The notes below the pieces were generated by a model. It made no database searches and had not been told where the DNA came from. It saw only the letters and a list, made by a program, of their open reading frames with translations. Positions 43,270 to 54,210 of a DNA stretch of 64,000 nt are shown here, in pieces; within the stretch, counting starts at the first letter, position 1; each line of letters starts with the position of its first letter. The stretch lies in the NCBI RefSeq assembly GCF_027921745.1, contig NC_079240.1:2039001-2103000 (forward strand), written 5' to 3'. The stretch comes from Schizosaccharomyces osmophilus (taxonomy: Eukaryota; Ascomycota; Schizosaccharomycetes; Schizosaccharomycetales; Schizosaccharomycetaceae). The position numbers and the translations under genes are program-made.

Positions 43270-44816
43270 TTATGCCATAAACACACCTTTGTTAGGTGTG
43301 CTAGGTAAGGGTTTTCGGACCTTAATATAAGAAGGAGATGAGTTACTGGCTGGCTCAGAGGTTCCATTGTCGTTTTCGAACAGTCTTCCTATCTTACCAT
43401 GAGTTTGCTTAATGGGAGTGCTCAAATCCTTTGGTTCGTCACTGACGATACGTCGAAGGGTCTTTGCCCTCTCTATTGAGTTGGTAGGTGTTTTGTATTG
43501 GATTGCTCTACCTGAAATACGGCGGCAATAGTTTGCTGGGAACATGCCTGACTTCCCTAGCATTACCATTTGAGTATTCATTTTTTCTCCAACGTACCAA
43601 TCGTCGCTTAGTTTATGGCTCACGGAAATGAGATCGCCTGCGTTAAAATGGAGTTCCTTGCTATTTCTTCCATTAAACGTGTAAAGTGCTTGAACTACCG
43701 TTTGATCTTTAACGCCTTCTCTTGAATCGTTGTTCTGGTCGCTATTTAGTTGGAAAATAATAGAAGAAGGCCGCGAGTTTAGAGGCTCGTGAGGAGAGAC
43801 TCGATTTAAAGAAGCTTTATACAAGTCGACTTCACATTCCTCGTCATCCTTTTTGACTTCGGTGCCTTGTGGGTCTTGTGAGATAGAGGAATGACACAAT
43901 TCATAAACGTTTGTTAGTGTCTTCGTAGCTTCCTTAAAAAACTCAAGTTGGTGTCTCAATAATTGGGTCATTTGTTGCTGCTGATCAATTTCTGCTTCTT
44001 TCAGAGTAACCATACGGTTTCGGACGTTCTCTGTGGACTCTTCGAATTTGTAAGAAGCTAGACGGATGTCTTCTTCTAAGCGCGAATCCTCCTTTTTAGC
44101 CTTATAGGCTTTCATAAGCAGTGATTCATAGGTCTGACGGCGACTTTCGAGTTTTTTCCTGGCCGTATGGTAATCTTTCATTTGTACCAAGTAACGCTTT
44201 AAAAAGTCGAGGTAGCAAACATTGGCTCTGTTGGTAAAGAAACCTAAGAGCTCTCCGATTTTGAGCTGTACTTGGCCATAACTAACCAATGCGGCACCTA
44301 CGATTAGCCTCGCTTTTTCTTAAATTACTTACCATAAGGGGAGCCATCAGGAAGAGCTTTTCCATGGCTTACCATAACTTGTCCCATTTTCTCGACTGGG
44401 AAACATTTTTCTTTCTCCTCCCCGTCAATTCTTTTTCCTGTTTATTTATTAGACACTATTTGAGGTTATTCTACTCACCTAATGATTCAATCCAGGCGTT
44501 CCCTGCTTGATAGAGTTTCGTTATTCCTACTTATTAGTTTTATTGTCAGATAAATACTGTAATTACCTTCTTCTCGTACTCCTATTTCTTCCTCAAGCTG
44601 CACGAAACTTTCAGGAAGTTGAACTCTTTGATCACTTGGAAGCTAAAGCTTGATTAATATTGGCTCAATGTTTTCTCTGGTTTAAGAATGGTTTGGTTCT
44701 TTTTTGCTGAAAGCAAATACTCAGGTTCTCACATACTCTTTCTGTGCTTTGAAGGTTAGCCAGTCATTTACAGTATATTGCTCATACCTCCATGTGGAAA
44801 AAAACTTTGTAACCAT
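43270..44816 (-). CDS. mug137: endophilin-like BAR-SH3 adaptor Mug137
   Basis: Six exons on minus: 44816-44788, 44746-44737, 44642-44567, 44526-44479, 44437-44333, 44297-43270; 431 residues. Exon 2 is a 10-nt microexon. The chain restores the N-BAR start MVTKFFSTWSTERLPSDQ, then ESFVQLEEEIGVREEGITKL, KRIDGEEKEKCFPVEKMGQ and SPYGAALVSYGQVQLKIGE. This follows the fungal MUG137/endophilin BAR pattern without gaps. A coiled-coil-rich BAR region ends near residue 240. The SH3 domain lies at about 290-350 (VQALYTFNGRNSKELHFNAG, then WYVGE and FPANY), followed by a basic C-terminal tail. Known family role: membrane-curving endocytic adaptor; the S. pombe gene is meiotically upregulated. A forkhead FLEX motif sits 175 nt upstream of the start. 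Confidence 0.9.
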
Positions 44817-44989
44817 TTTTTCGATCCTACTGCTTGAACTTTTCTATGCTCTTTGGAAATCTGTTACTTCCATTAGCACTCGGCAAATCCGTATCTACAC
44901 TCTCAACAATAAATGGTTCTTTAGTTTTTTTGTTGTTAAGTTATTTATAACTTAATTTGCATTGAAGTCGATTTATATAGTACGATGGG

Positions 44990-45002
44990 TTTGTTTGTTT
45001 AC
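44990..45002 (-). promoter_or_regulatory. FLEX (Mei4-type forkhead) element upstream of mug137
   Basis: On the minus strand this reads GTAAACAAACAAA, matching the FLEX consensus bound by the meiotic forkhead factor Mei4. It faces mug137, about 175 nt before its ATG. Confidence 0.6.
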
Positions 45003-45950
45003 ATTTTACATGATGGATGTTTACTTTATATTTCGCCGCTCATCTGAAATGGTAGCTGTGCACTTTCTTAAACTACAAAGTCGGTCCCTCATCTATTACG
45101 CCCCTTGTTCGTAAATTCTAAAATTGGTCTCGATAATGTTAATTTTTCAAGTAGTAATCTAAGGACATTTCGCAATGTTTTGATAAATTCTACTTTGAAG
45201 AGTCATAACCTCAAATTATATATGCCAAATACATGATAAATATGAAGATTTTCCTTACGCAAAACTGATCAATAGCTCATAAAAGCTATCCCAAAGGGGA
45301 TACATATCATGCTTTTTTGGCCGACACGAGAGCCTTTCAAACAACAAAATTCCTTTGTGTTGTTGGATCTTTTACAAATAATTAAAAGCGATTGCTTACT
45401 AGATACGTCCTTTATTATGAACGCTCTTCATACCTCTCAAGAATCGATTTCGATATAGAAACTTTGCCATACATACGAAGCGATATCTTGGCATAAATCT
45501 TTTGAATTAATTTACCAATGAATAGCTTTTCCTCTGCCAACTAGCGGATAAACTATTTATCATTTGTTACCAGCTAGCTTACCACACAAAACACGTTCGA
45601 CAAAGTGTTATCTATGGCTTTACTGAAATCCAAATATGAAATGCATCAAAACAGAAATATACCATATGTACCTGAAAGATGTCTCATCTGTAAAGTGTTT
45701 GTTTACTAGTAAGTTTGCATTATGATACGTAATCCTTGTTTAACCTAGTCGCTTAAGGATTGCTATTCTATTCAATTAGGGTCATTCTAGAGTATGCCAA
45801 GTGCAACATCGACGTGCCATTTTTTGTTTAAAAAGCGTGTTTCTTTTACGTTTTCTGATCTAGGATTACCTTCTCAAAGAAGATATATTTTCCTTTACGT
45901 TTCGTGATCTCCTTTAGGAACTTAGAAGGAAGGTTCCCGTTACTAGGATC

Positions 45951-45961
45951 GTAAACAAACA
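45951..45961 (+). promoter_or_regulatory. forkhead/FLEX-like element upstream of myo52
   Basis: GTAAACAAACA at 45951-45961, 54-64 nt upstream of the myo52 ATG. Being so close to the start it may lie in the leader, so function is uncertain. Confidence 0.4.
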
Positions 45962-46014
45962 TTTTAATATAATTACAGCAGAGGTCATAGCAGAACCTTG
46001 TGAGCCTTCCAGTT

Positions 46015-49000
46015 ATGTCCTCTGGGATCTATTATAAAGGACTGTATGTTTTTTTTTGATACTTGATCATTTGTATTGACAAATTTCCATATAGTCAATG
46101 TTGGATTCCTGATAAAGAACGGCAATGGTCACCCGGAATAGTCAAAAGCTGTGCAATTGAATCAAATAAAGCAACATTAATTGTTGAAGATGAAGACGGC
46201 AATGTATGTAAACATCTTATAAGTTTTACGTCCTAGCTTATGAACGAAATATTAACTGTTGTATTTAGGAGACAACACTTCCTGCGAAACCGGAGGATTT
46301 AGAAGAGGAAGGGAAAAATGGCTTGCCTTTCTTGCGATCCAGTCTTTCTGATCCAGACGACTTAACGAATTTGGCATACTTGAATGAACCGTCTGTCCTT
46401 GATGCATTACTGACCAGATACAATCAATTGCAAATTTATACCTACTCAGGAATTGTTTTAATTGCCTTGAACCCTTTTCAGTCTTTGCCAAAACTTTACA
46501 CTCCTGAAGTTGTACGGGTTTATTCCGAAAAATCTCGAGACCAGCTTGATCCGCATTTGTATGCTATAGCTGAAGACAGCTTCAAGTGTATGAATCGAGA
46601 AAAGAAGAATCAAACAATTATTATTTCCGGTGAATCTGGTGCTGGTAAAACAGTTTCAGCTCGTTACATCATGCGTTATTTTGCTTCCGTTCAAACATTG
46701 AGTGATCCTAGTAGTAGTGGTAATTCGAATTCGGATCCAGTACAGCTGACGGCAGTCGAGAACGAAATTTTGGCTACCAATCCCATTATGGAAGCTTTTG
46801 GGAATTCTAAAACTTCTCGAAACGATAACTCTTCCCGATTCGGAAAGTATATTCAAATCATGTTTGACAAAAATTCTATCATTATTGGCGCTAAAATACA
46901 AACATATCTTTTAGAACGGTCCCGTTTAGTTTTCCAACCAAAGTCAGAACGAAACTATCACATATTTTATCAATTATTAGCAGGTGCTTCTCCAGAACAA
47001 CTAGAAGAATGGCATCTTTCTTCTAATGTTGATGACTATCATTACTTGCGTCAAGGTGAATCGCATACAATAAACGGTGTTGATGACGCTAAGGAGTTCC
47101 GAGAAACAGTAAACGCGCTTAAAACAGTATCCATCAATGATGATACTTCTAAAAGTATTTTCAACCTGTTAGCAGCATTGTTACATGTTGGTAACATAGA
47201 GATCAAGGGTTCTAGAAACGATTCATATATCGACTCCAAGAATGAGCATTTACTGAATGCTTCAATGTTATTGGGTGTTGACTCGAGTTCCCTTACTAAA
47301 TGGTTGACCAAACGGAAGATTAAGATGGCTTCGGAGGGTATTATAAAGCCTTTAACTGATTATCAAGGATTGGTAGTTCGCGACTCTGTCTCCAAATTCT
47401 TGTACGCATCCTTATTCGACTGGCTTGTTGCTACGATAAATACTGCTTTAATGGATTCTGCAGTAAAGCAAAAACAGATATCTGAAAGCTTTATTGGTGT
47501 ATTAGATATTTACGGATTTGAACATTTCGAAAAAAATTCGTTTGAACAATTTTGCATTAATTATGCCAATGAAAAACTTCAACAAGAATTCTATAAACAC
47601 GTTTTTAAACTTGAACAGGATGAGTATGCTAATGAAGGTCTTAATTGGTCTTACATCGATTACCAAGACAATCAACAGTGCATTAGTATGATTGAAAATA
47701 GAATGGGAATACTCTCACTTCTAGATGAGGAATGTCGAATGCCTACAAATAGTGATGAAAATTGGGTCACGAAATTGAACGATGCCTTCGATAAACCAGA
47801 ATTTAAAAATAGTTATAAGAAGGCTAGATTTGGCAATAACTCTTTCACTGTTAGACATTATGCTCTTGACGTAACTTATAATGCTGAAGGATTCATTGAA
47901 AAAAACAAAGATACTATATCAGATGAATTGATTGATCTTTTCAGTGAATCTTCAGTTCCGTTTATTAAAGATTTAGTGCAATTTCGCTTGCAACAAACTG
48001 CTTCACAGGAGTCTGGTGCACCGAGTAATAAGAGATCAAAAACAAAGCCGAAAAGCAATACTTTGGGTTCGATGTTTAAGAATTCCCTCATTAGTCTAAT
48101 GGGTACAATCAACGAGACTAACGCTCATTATATTCGATGCATAAAGCCTAATGAGCAAAAAGAGGCCTGGAAGTTTAATAACGTAATGGTCACATCTCAA
48201 CTGAGAGCCTGTGGTGTATTAGAAACCATCAAGATATCCTGCGCTGGTTTTCCATCACGGTGGACCTTTGAAGATTTTGTCTCCCAATATTATATGCTTG
48301 TTCCTTCGGCTGACCGGTCTGATGATCCCTTGGCTTTCTCAACGGCCATCTTGGGTAAGACTATTGACTCTACCAAATATCAAATAGGTAAATCTAAAAT
48401 CTTTTTCCGTTCTGGTGTTACTCCACAACTAGAGGCCGCAAAGGACCGAGCGTTAAAACATGCTGCTCAACTTCTCTACGATGTGTTCGCTACGAACTAC
48501 TATCGTACACGATTCCTTAACTTACGAAAACGTGTATCCCGTTTTCAAGCAATGGCCCACGGTTTCCTAAGTCGTCGTACTACTCAAGCTGAAGTAATTT
48601 CAAAAAGTGTTTCCATCATTTCATCATTGTGGAAAACGTATATAGAGAGAAAAAAGTTTTTAGAGGCCAAGGCATCCATTGTTTTGCTTCAGTCTGTCGT
48701 TCGTGGTTTCCTATTTCGTCGAAATCAACGAGCAGGTAAAATGGAACAGGCCGCTGCTACCATAAAAAACGTTTGGAAAACTCATCTTGAACGACAGTCT
48801 TTTAGGAAGCTTAGACATTGTACGATCCGAATACAATCATTGATACGTATGAAATATGCCATGGGACAACTTGTTGAGCTTCGTATAGAATCCAAAAAAG
48901 CAAGTCATTTCAAACAGGTTTCATATAAGTTAGAAAGCAAACTGTTTGATATGACAAAGAAATTAGATAAGTCGGAACAAGAAAACACGAAACTTAAAGA

Positions 49001-50705
49001 TAGAATATTTGAACTGGAGTCACATTTGTCAAATTATGCCGAAGCTACTTTGTCAAAGGAGCGTGAATTAGAGCAGACACATGTACTTCTGTCAGATCAT
49101 TCTCAAGATCAAGAGTACAAGTCAGTTTTATCTGGAAAAGAAAAGGAGCTGTCTGATTTACGAAATTCTATCGAACAATACAAGGATGATAACCAGGAGT
49201 TGCTTCGTATGAACACCACTTTAAAAGGTCAGCTAGGAAAAGATGCAGAGGTTATATCCTCTCAGACTGCTGAAATCAAGGACAAAAATAGAATAATAGC
49301 GAAATTAACGAAGGCCTCTAAAGTCCTCAATTCTAGTTTTGGCTCTGAACAGACTCGTGCATCCGAAGAAAAGTCCAGACGAGATAGTTCATTGACGGAA
49401 ATGCGTACACAGAAAGAATTGCTGATTTTATTAATGAATGATGGGTTAAAGCATGATTTGGATAAATTGACAGAGTTTGCCGGAAGAACGTATGTTTGGG
49501 AAAAAACTGTCAAGTTGCTTAATAGAAGCGAAGAAGATGAGAGTAAACCACATTTGTTTTTGGCTAAAGCATTATTCATCATTATCTCTCAGATGTGGAA
49601 AACTAATTTATCTGAAGAAAGTATTGCTTTAATTGAACGTTATTGCGTCCATATACTGGAATATATTTCTCAGAGGACACAAATAAGGAGAGAAGTACGT
49701 GCTGATATGGGTTTCTGGATTGCCAATACTCATACTTTGCTCTATCTCGTTCGCACCAAGTTGTATGGACTTAAGCGTTCGTCTTCCTTGACGTTATCCT
49801 TTAGTGAATCTTACGATGCAATCCATACTGTTTTCGACATGTTAGGTTCACACTTATCAAGGATTGTTTCTACGTGGATTGATCAAATCACCGCGGCTTT
49901 AAGGCCTTTGATCGTTGATGGAATCATTATTAGTGGTAACCAAATTGATAAAGGAGAAAAAAGGCTTATTCCAAGGGTTTTCGATAAAGACGTGAAGTCA
50001 ATTGAACATATACTGCATATCCTCAATGAAGTACACGATTCTTGTCAAACCTATCGGGTAAGTTTAGCTATATTCGCATGCGTAATATCCAGTCTTTATC
50101 GATTTATAGATGTTGAGGCCTTCAATGCCTTGATGACCAAGGAAAAAGGTAGCTGGAAGCGTGGTGTAAATATGTCGTATAACTTTTCTCGTTTAAGAGA
50201 GTGGTGTACACAACGAGGAGTTGTGGAGGCTACGCTTCAGTTGGAAGAAATTAGTCAGGCTTCTAAATTCTTGCAGACCTGTATGAATAAACAAAAGATT
50301 CTGGATAATGTATCCTTGCTATGGATTTTGAATATGCAACAGTTGAGAAAATTATTAGACAAATATGTTGCAGAGACCTATGAATCAAAAGTACCCAAAA
50401 AGGTTATGGATGAATTATCTAATATGGCTCGAGCCGAAGGACTTGATCGACCTGAAACAATCACGTACGATAAAGTGATGTATGAGTTAAATGATACTTT
50501 TGAAGAAGAGCCTTCTCTTGAGCAAGTAACCATTCCTGTTGAATGTAAAGTTACGTATATCCAACGAATTATTGATCTTGCTAGTGCGGAGGAGAGTTTC
50601 GACCAAGCGGTGTTAACTTTGCATGATAATTCGGTTGAATCAAATCCGTTTGAAAACCAGGAGAATGAATTGCGTGACATTGGTAATGGAGTGAAGACAG
50701 AGTAA
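46015..50705 (+). CDS. myo52: class V myosin heavy chain Myo52
   Basis: Three exons, 46015-46043, 46095-46203, 46269-50705; 1524 residues. The SH3-like start MSSGIYYKGLQCWIPDKERQ is restored by the first two exons. The motor has P-loop GESGAGKT (167-174), switch I NDNSSRFGKY, switch II DIYGFEHF, and the actin/relay part IRCIKPNEQK. IQ motifs follow from about residue 780 (VSRFQAMAHGFLSRR, LLQSVVRGFLFRRNQ, TIRIQSLIRMKYAM). Then come a short coiled coil (about 880-1060) and the globular DIL cargo-binding tail. Known role: carries secretory vesicles, glucan synthases and vacuoles along actin cables to growth sites. Myo52 rather than Myo51 is chosen by its neighbours tif6 and mug137 and by the coiled coil plus full DIL tail. 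Confidence 0.94.
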
Positions 50706-51043
50706 GAGCTTTGCTTTAAAAAACTGAATATGCGTAACTATTTATGATGAATCCTTTCGAGGATGTTGATGAAGAAGAGGAATTACGATAGACTCGGGTT
50801 ATTTTTTATTTTAATTTAAGTACATTCTTAATAATGACCTGCTTATGTTATCTTTACTATATTGCCTTCGCTGGCTTTGCGTAGTAGTATTCTGGAATAC
50901 TTTTTGATAGCTTTAGATGTAACAGTCAAAGAAAGCGTTTACGCATAGAACTAATTCAAGAAGGAAGATTGGCAGATTTCCCAAAAAAAATCATAGATTA
51001 ACCTAAACTATAATATTTTTTTAAAACATTTACATAACCTCGC
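50706..51043. other. intergenic, convergent myo52 / tif6
   Basis: 338 nt between convergent genes, with A/T-rich 3' signals on both strands. Nothing else seen. Confidence 0.5.
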
Positions 51044-52137
51044 TTAAGTATAAGATTCTACAAGAGTATCTCTGTTGTTGATGATAGCAGATGGTTCAGC
51101 GTCTTGTAACTTGTAAATTGATTCACAAACAGCCAATTCGGTTGCTGTGGTATCCAAGCCAGCAAAAGCACACCAGTCGTTGACAACAAGACCGGCACCA
51201 ATGACATCTGAACCACGATTGATGGTACCAGCAACAAGGGGAACTTGAAGCAACGATGAAAGTTCGTCTTGCTCTTGAATGCTAGTACGAGGATGAACCA
51301 AAGCACCTTGGTTGCTTAAAGCACAGTAAGATCCGGTAAGAACATTACCAGCGACTGTTTGACGGAAAACTTCGACACCCAAGACATCAGCAATAATTTC
51401 TTCGGTTTCGCGTTCGATATCGGGGTGGACGAGAGCAACATAATCATTACAAGCAACGATATTACCAAGAGCAGAAAGACGCTCATCAACACGTTGAATC
51501 TTTACGGAATCAGGAAGGGAATTGCGAAGGTGCTGAAGTTCATTATCTGTAGTTGAAGCGGGCACTAAAAGACCATTTTTATTTCCGCAAGTTAAACGAC
51601 CGATGATACGAGTACCACCGATAGTAGTGTGTACAACGGGAATCACATCACCCAACTCAGCTTCGAAAACACTATACAAAAGTTAATGATATGGTCAAAA
51701 AACACACGACAAAGAAAAACCACAATTATGAATTCATCAATGGGAAGCATGAAAGCCAGATTGTTTTACGCTGTATAATGAGTTTCTTGTTCAAATTCTT
51801 TGCTTTGAATGCTTTGGTTTCTGCTATTTTCCTTCGAAAGCATTCCTTCACATATTTCAGTTACGATAGCAAAACAGCATTGTCCTGCCAGAAGACATTG
51901 AAATTCAAGAATCACTAAGCACAAAAATTGTTGCTTCCTTCTTTCCATTGACACAACTCCAACGTTAGGTTTTATTCATACCTGTAAAAGTTTTCAGATC
52001 CACCTAAGGCGACAAGGGCATACGAGTTGGTTAATGTAGAAAAGACACCAATCCTAAAGTAATTTATTAGCAACAATTTTTTAAATTTTTAACGGCACAT
52101 ACTCGTTATTATTCTCAAATTGAGCACGTAGAGCCAT
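51044..52137 (-). CDS. tif6: translation initiation factor eIF6
   Basis: Exons on minus: 52137-52103, 52053-51982, 51671-51044; 244 residues. The protein starts [20 protein letters not shown] and continues with [20 protein letters not shown] and [19 protein letters not shown]. Later repeats such as [20 protein letters not shown] belong to the five-bladed pentein fold of eIF6. Known role: needed for 60S pre-ribosome maturation in the nucleolus and, bound to the 60S, blocks premature joining to 40S until released by Sdo1/Efl1. The first two introns are 49 and 310 nt; the second is long for this organism and contains spurious ORFs on the plus strand. Confidence 0.95.
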
Positions 52138-52807
52138 GATGGTAAAGGGAAGAATAATTTCGCCTGAATTCTCATTGTCTGGCAATACTACGGTCGATTG
52201 GTTTCTATTACGTTATAAAGGTTAGCGATAAACTAGCGTATTCTAGCAATATATAAAGAATTCAGAAAATGAAGTTTTGCAAATATAGCCCTGGGTTCGA
52301 ATCTTCGAGTGAACGTAATTATAAAAGGTATATTCATACTTTAGAAATTACAAATTGAGCATGGGAAGATTAGGATGAAGCAAACACAAGTGAATTAACA
52401 AAAAGCTAAGCAAAAAATTAAAGGGAAGATTTCAGAAGTAGCCAGATTTAGGACTTTTCCTAATACATTCATTAGTGATGCGCAAAGGAAGAGGGAAAAG
52501 GCTTTAATTTTGTAACACAGGAAAGTATAATAGGAAGTGAGACGTTTTAGAAGTAGGAGGAGAATCCGAGGCGAGTTTCAGGTTGTTTGCGGTACGAGTT
52601 AAGGAAAGCAAGAAATCAGAGTCCATGTGCATAAATTCATCCAATATAAACCATAATGAGTCAAATTTTTAATTTCATTATTTTTATAAAAACCCTATGA
52701 GGTCTCCTTCAATTAGGATTCGTCGTTCAAGAAGACAAGACCGGACCCCAAGTCCCCAAGGAGCGACGGAGTCTATGGAAACCCATACGTAGACCAAGTA
52801 GGCGAAA
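52138..52807. other. intergenic tif6 / orphan gene
   Basis: 670 nt between divergent genes. A GGGTTCGAATCTT string at about 52292-52304 resembles a tRNA B box, but no acceptor stem or cloverleaf can be folded around it. From 52696 to about 52790 all three plus frames are open and the sequence is purine-rich, running up to the orphan gene. Confidence 0.5.
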
Positions 52808-53428
52808 ATGGTAGTTCAGGATAAATGGAAAAAAAGGGCGACAATAGCCTACAGGAAGAAACATAACATTCAAGTTGCACCACCAAAACCACATAAAAAG
52901 GATTTGGGGACGAACGAATGGCGCTTTCAAGAGGCTTCAGAATTTTTCGATGGAGAACAAGAGGAAGAGGAATTTCCCAGTTTAGAGAGCTTGAAACAGA
53001 AAGAACAGGCTAGTAACGAGTTGGAAGGGGAGACGCAAGAGGAAGAGGTCGATTACTCGAAATTGCAAGCACGCCCTCTTACTGGAATGGGAATCGGCCA
53101 GCAACGGCCTAAAGCGAAGATAAAGTCAATCAAACGAGAGGAAGTGCAGGATGTTTTGCAGGCAGCTGAACATGAGAAATCGATTCAAGATTTTCGGAAA
53201 CGATATAATGTTGAAAAGCCCATATTTCGCATACCGAATGCTTCAGGACATGTAGGAGACGAGGAAGATATCGATGACTTTTTAAAAGAAACAGAATCTT
53301 CCGAACTAGGCACTTCTCAAAACGGATTCAACTCACATACACAGCATCCTTCAAAGTCCTTGCCTTCTTCGTCCCTTCCAACATCCGCTGCCAAAGACCA
53401 GTCCTGGCTAGATGACTTGTTACGGTAA
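52808..53428 (+). CDS. conserved-looking acidic protein of unknown function
   Basis: Single exon, 206 residues, not recognised. It starts MVVQDKWKKRATIAYRKKHN (basic, helical), passes through Glu-rich stretches (GEQEEEEFPSLESLK, EGETQEEEVDY), then a mixed-charge segment with LTGMGIGQQRPKAKIKSIKR, and ends in a Ser-rich linker capped by DQSWLDDLLR. That last motif looks like a short docking peptide after a disordered linker. No membrane span or signal peptide. A TAG lies three codons upstream of ATG 52808, which supports this start unless an upstream exon exists. Its stop is 66 nt from the convergent mrpl33 stop. Likely soluble and largely disordered; I assign no role. Confidence 0.7.
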   Translation: MVVQDKWKKRATIAYRKKHNIQVAPPKPHKKDLGTNEWRFQEASEFFDGEQEEEEFPSLESLKQKEQASNELEGETQEEEVDYSKLQARPLTGMGIGQQRPKAKIKSIKREEVQDVLQAAEHEKSIQDFRKRYNVEKPIFRIPNASGHVGDEEDIDDFLKETESSELGTSQNGFNSHTQHPSKSLPSSSLPTSAAKDQSWLDDLLR

Positions 53429-53494
53429 TATATGTATATGATATGAATTTTTGTTATAAATGAATCCAGAAATCTCGTTTTTGCTCTCCATTTT

Positions 53495-53761
53495 TTATGC
53501 TGTAGGATATCTTCGATGTAGAACTGTAAATCCACTGGGAGGAGATCTGGCTTTTCGTTCTTCCTCCCTGGAAATGACCTTTTCCACTTCAGATACGCTC
53601 ACCAATTCTTTAATTCTGAATATTTTACCAGCAGATATAGGATTGGCTTCACAATACGCGACCGAATGGCGCTTTCCAAGTCCCAGAGATTCTACAACAG
53701 TTCGAATCTGTTTGGAGAGACCAATGGGAGATCTTTCTAGTTTGATTCTAAAAAAGCTCAT
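53495..53761 (-). CDS. mrpl33: mitochondrial ribosomal protein uL30m
   Basis: Single exon, 88 residues. The fold signature of L30 is clear: FFRIKLERSPIGLSKQIRTV, then LGLGKRHSVAYCEANPIS and an IFRIKELVSVSEV strand, which correspond to the ribosomal L30 pattern (I.L.RS.IG......T...LGL.K...). It is short, with no separate long presequence, like budding yeast Mrpl33. Known role: component of the large subunit of the mitochondrial ribosome. A plus-strand ORF over the same DNA is a shadow. Confidence 0.88.
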   Translation of the reverse strand: MSFFRIKLERSPIGLSKQIRTVVESLGLGKRHSVAYCEANPISAGKIFRIKELVSVSEVEKVISREEERKARSPPSGFTVLHRRYPTA

Positions 53762-54210
53762 TTTCGCAACTGAATCCTTTTATAATTCCTCACGGTTTAT
53801 TTTCTTTCTACAACCAACGCGTTTGGTTCTGTCTATGTTTCTTTCACCACACTCTATTCTGCAATCTCTTTTAACGAGCTACTATACTCTGGTTTAATCA
53901 AAATAAATAAAGTTGCTGCTATTCGTAAAAACTTTTACGAAGCTAGTGCAACGAGAATATAGTAGTCTTTTCCTCCGGAGCTACGCGTCTTTTATTTACA
54001 AGTGCATGTCTTCTATCTGTTCAAACAAGACTGTTTTGGATATTAAACAGTTTTTCGGTTTTTTTACGGAAATCTGTTAAAACAAAAACTTTTTGCCATC
54101 TATAGAGCTTCCTTCATTCGTTGAATCGTGTTTGCTGGACGAACCGCTTTTTCTACATAACTTGTTGTACAATTTAATCATTCTTGGGTTTCTATAATTG
54201 AGGAGAGAAA
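53762..54210. other. intergenic mrpl33 / grc3 (divergent)
   Basis: 449 nt, pyrimidine-rich toward grc3. It separates two groups of genes that, as I recall, sit apart in S. pombe (c1919 group and c830 group). No RNA gene seen. Confidence 0.5.

Larger units (their letters stand above)
44817..46014. other. divergent intergenic region mug137 / myo52
   Basis: 1.2 kb, shared promoter space. Four forkhead cores occur: TGTTTAC at 44996, 45018 and 45700, and GTAAACA at 45951. Two of them extend to FLEX-like GTAAACAAACA. No ORF worth calling and no tRNA or 5S sequence seen. Confidence 0.55.

Noticed and set aside
51691-51918. plus-strand ORF within tif6
   Set aside because: Lies inside the long second intron of tif6 on the opposite strand; no support as a gene.
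52290-52306. tRNA-like B box (GGGTTCGAATCTT) upstream of tif6
   Set aside because: Flanking bases do not form T, anticodon, D or acceptor stems; only the 9-nt loop core matches.
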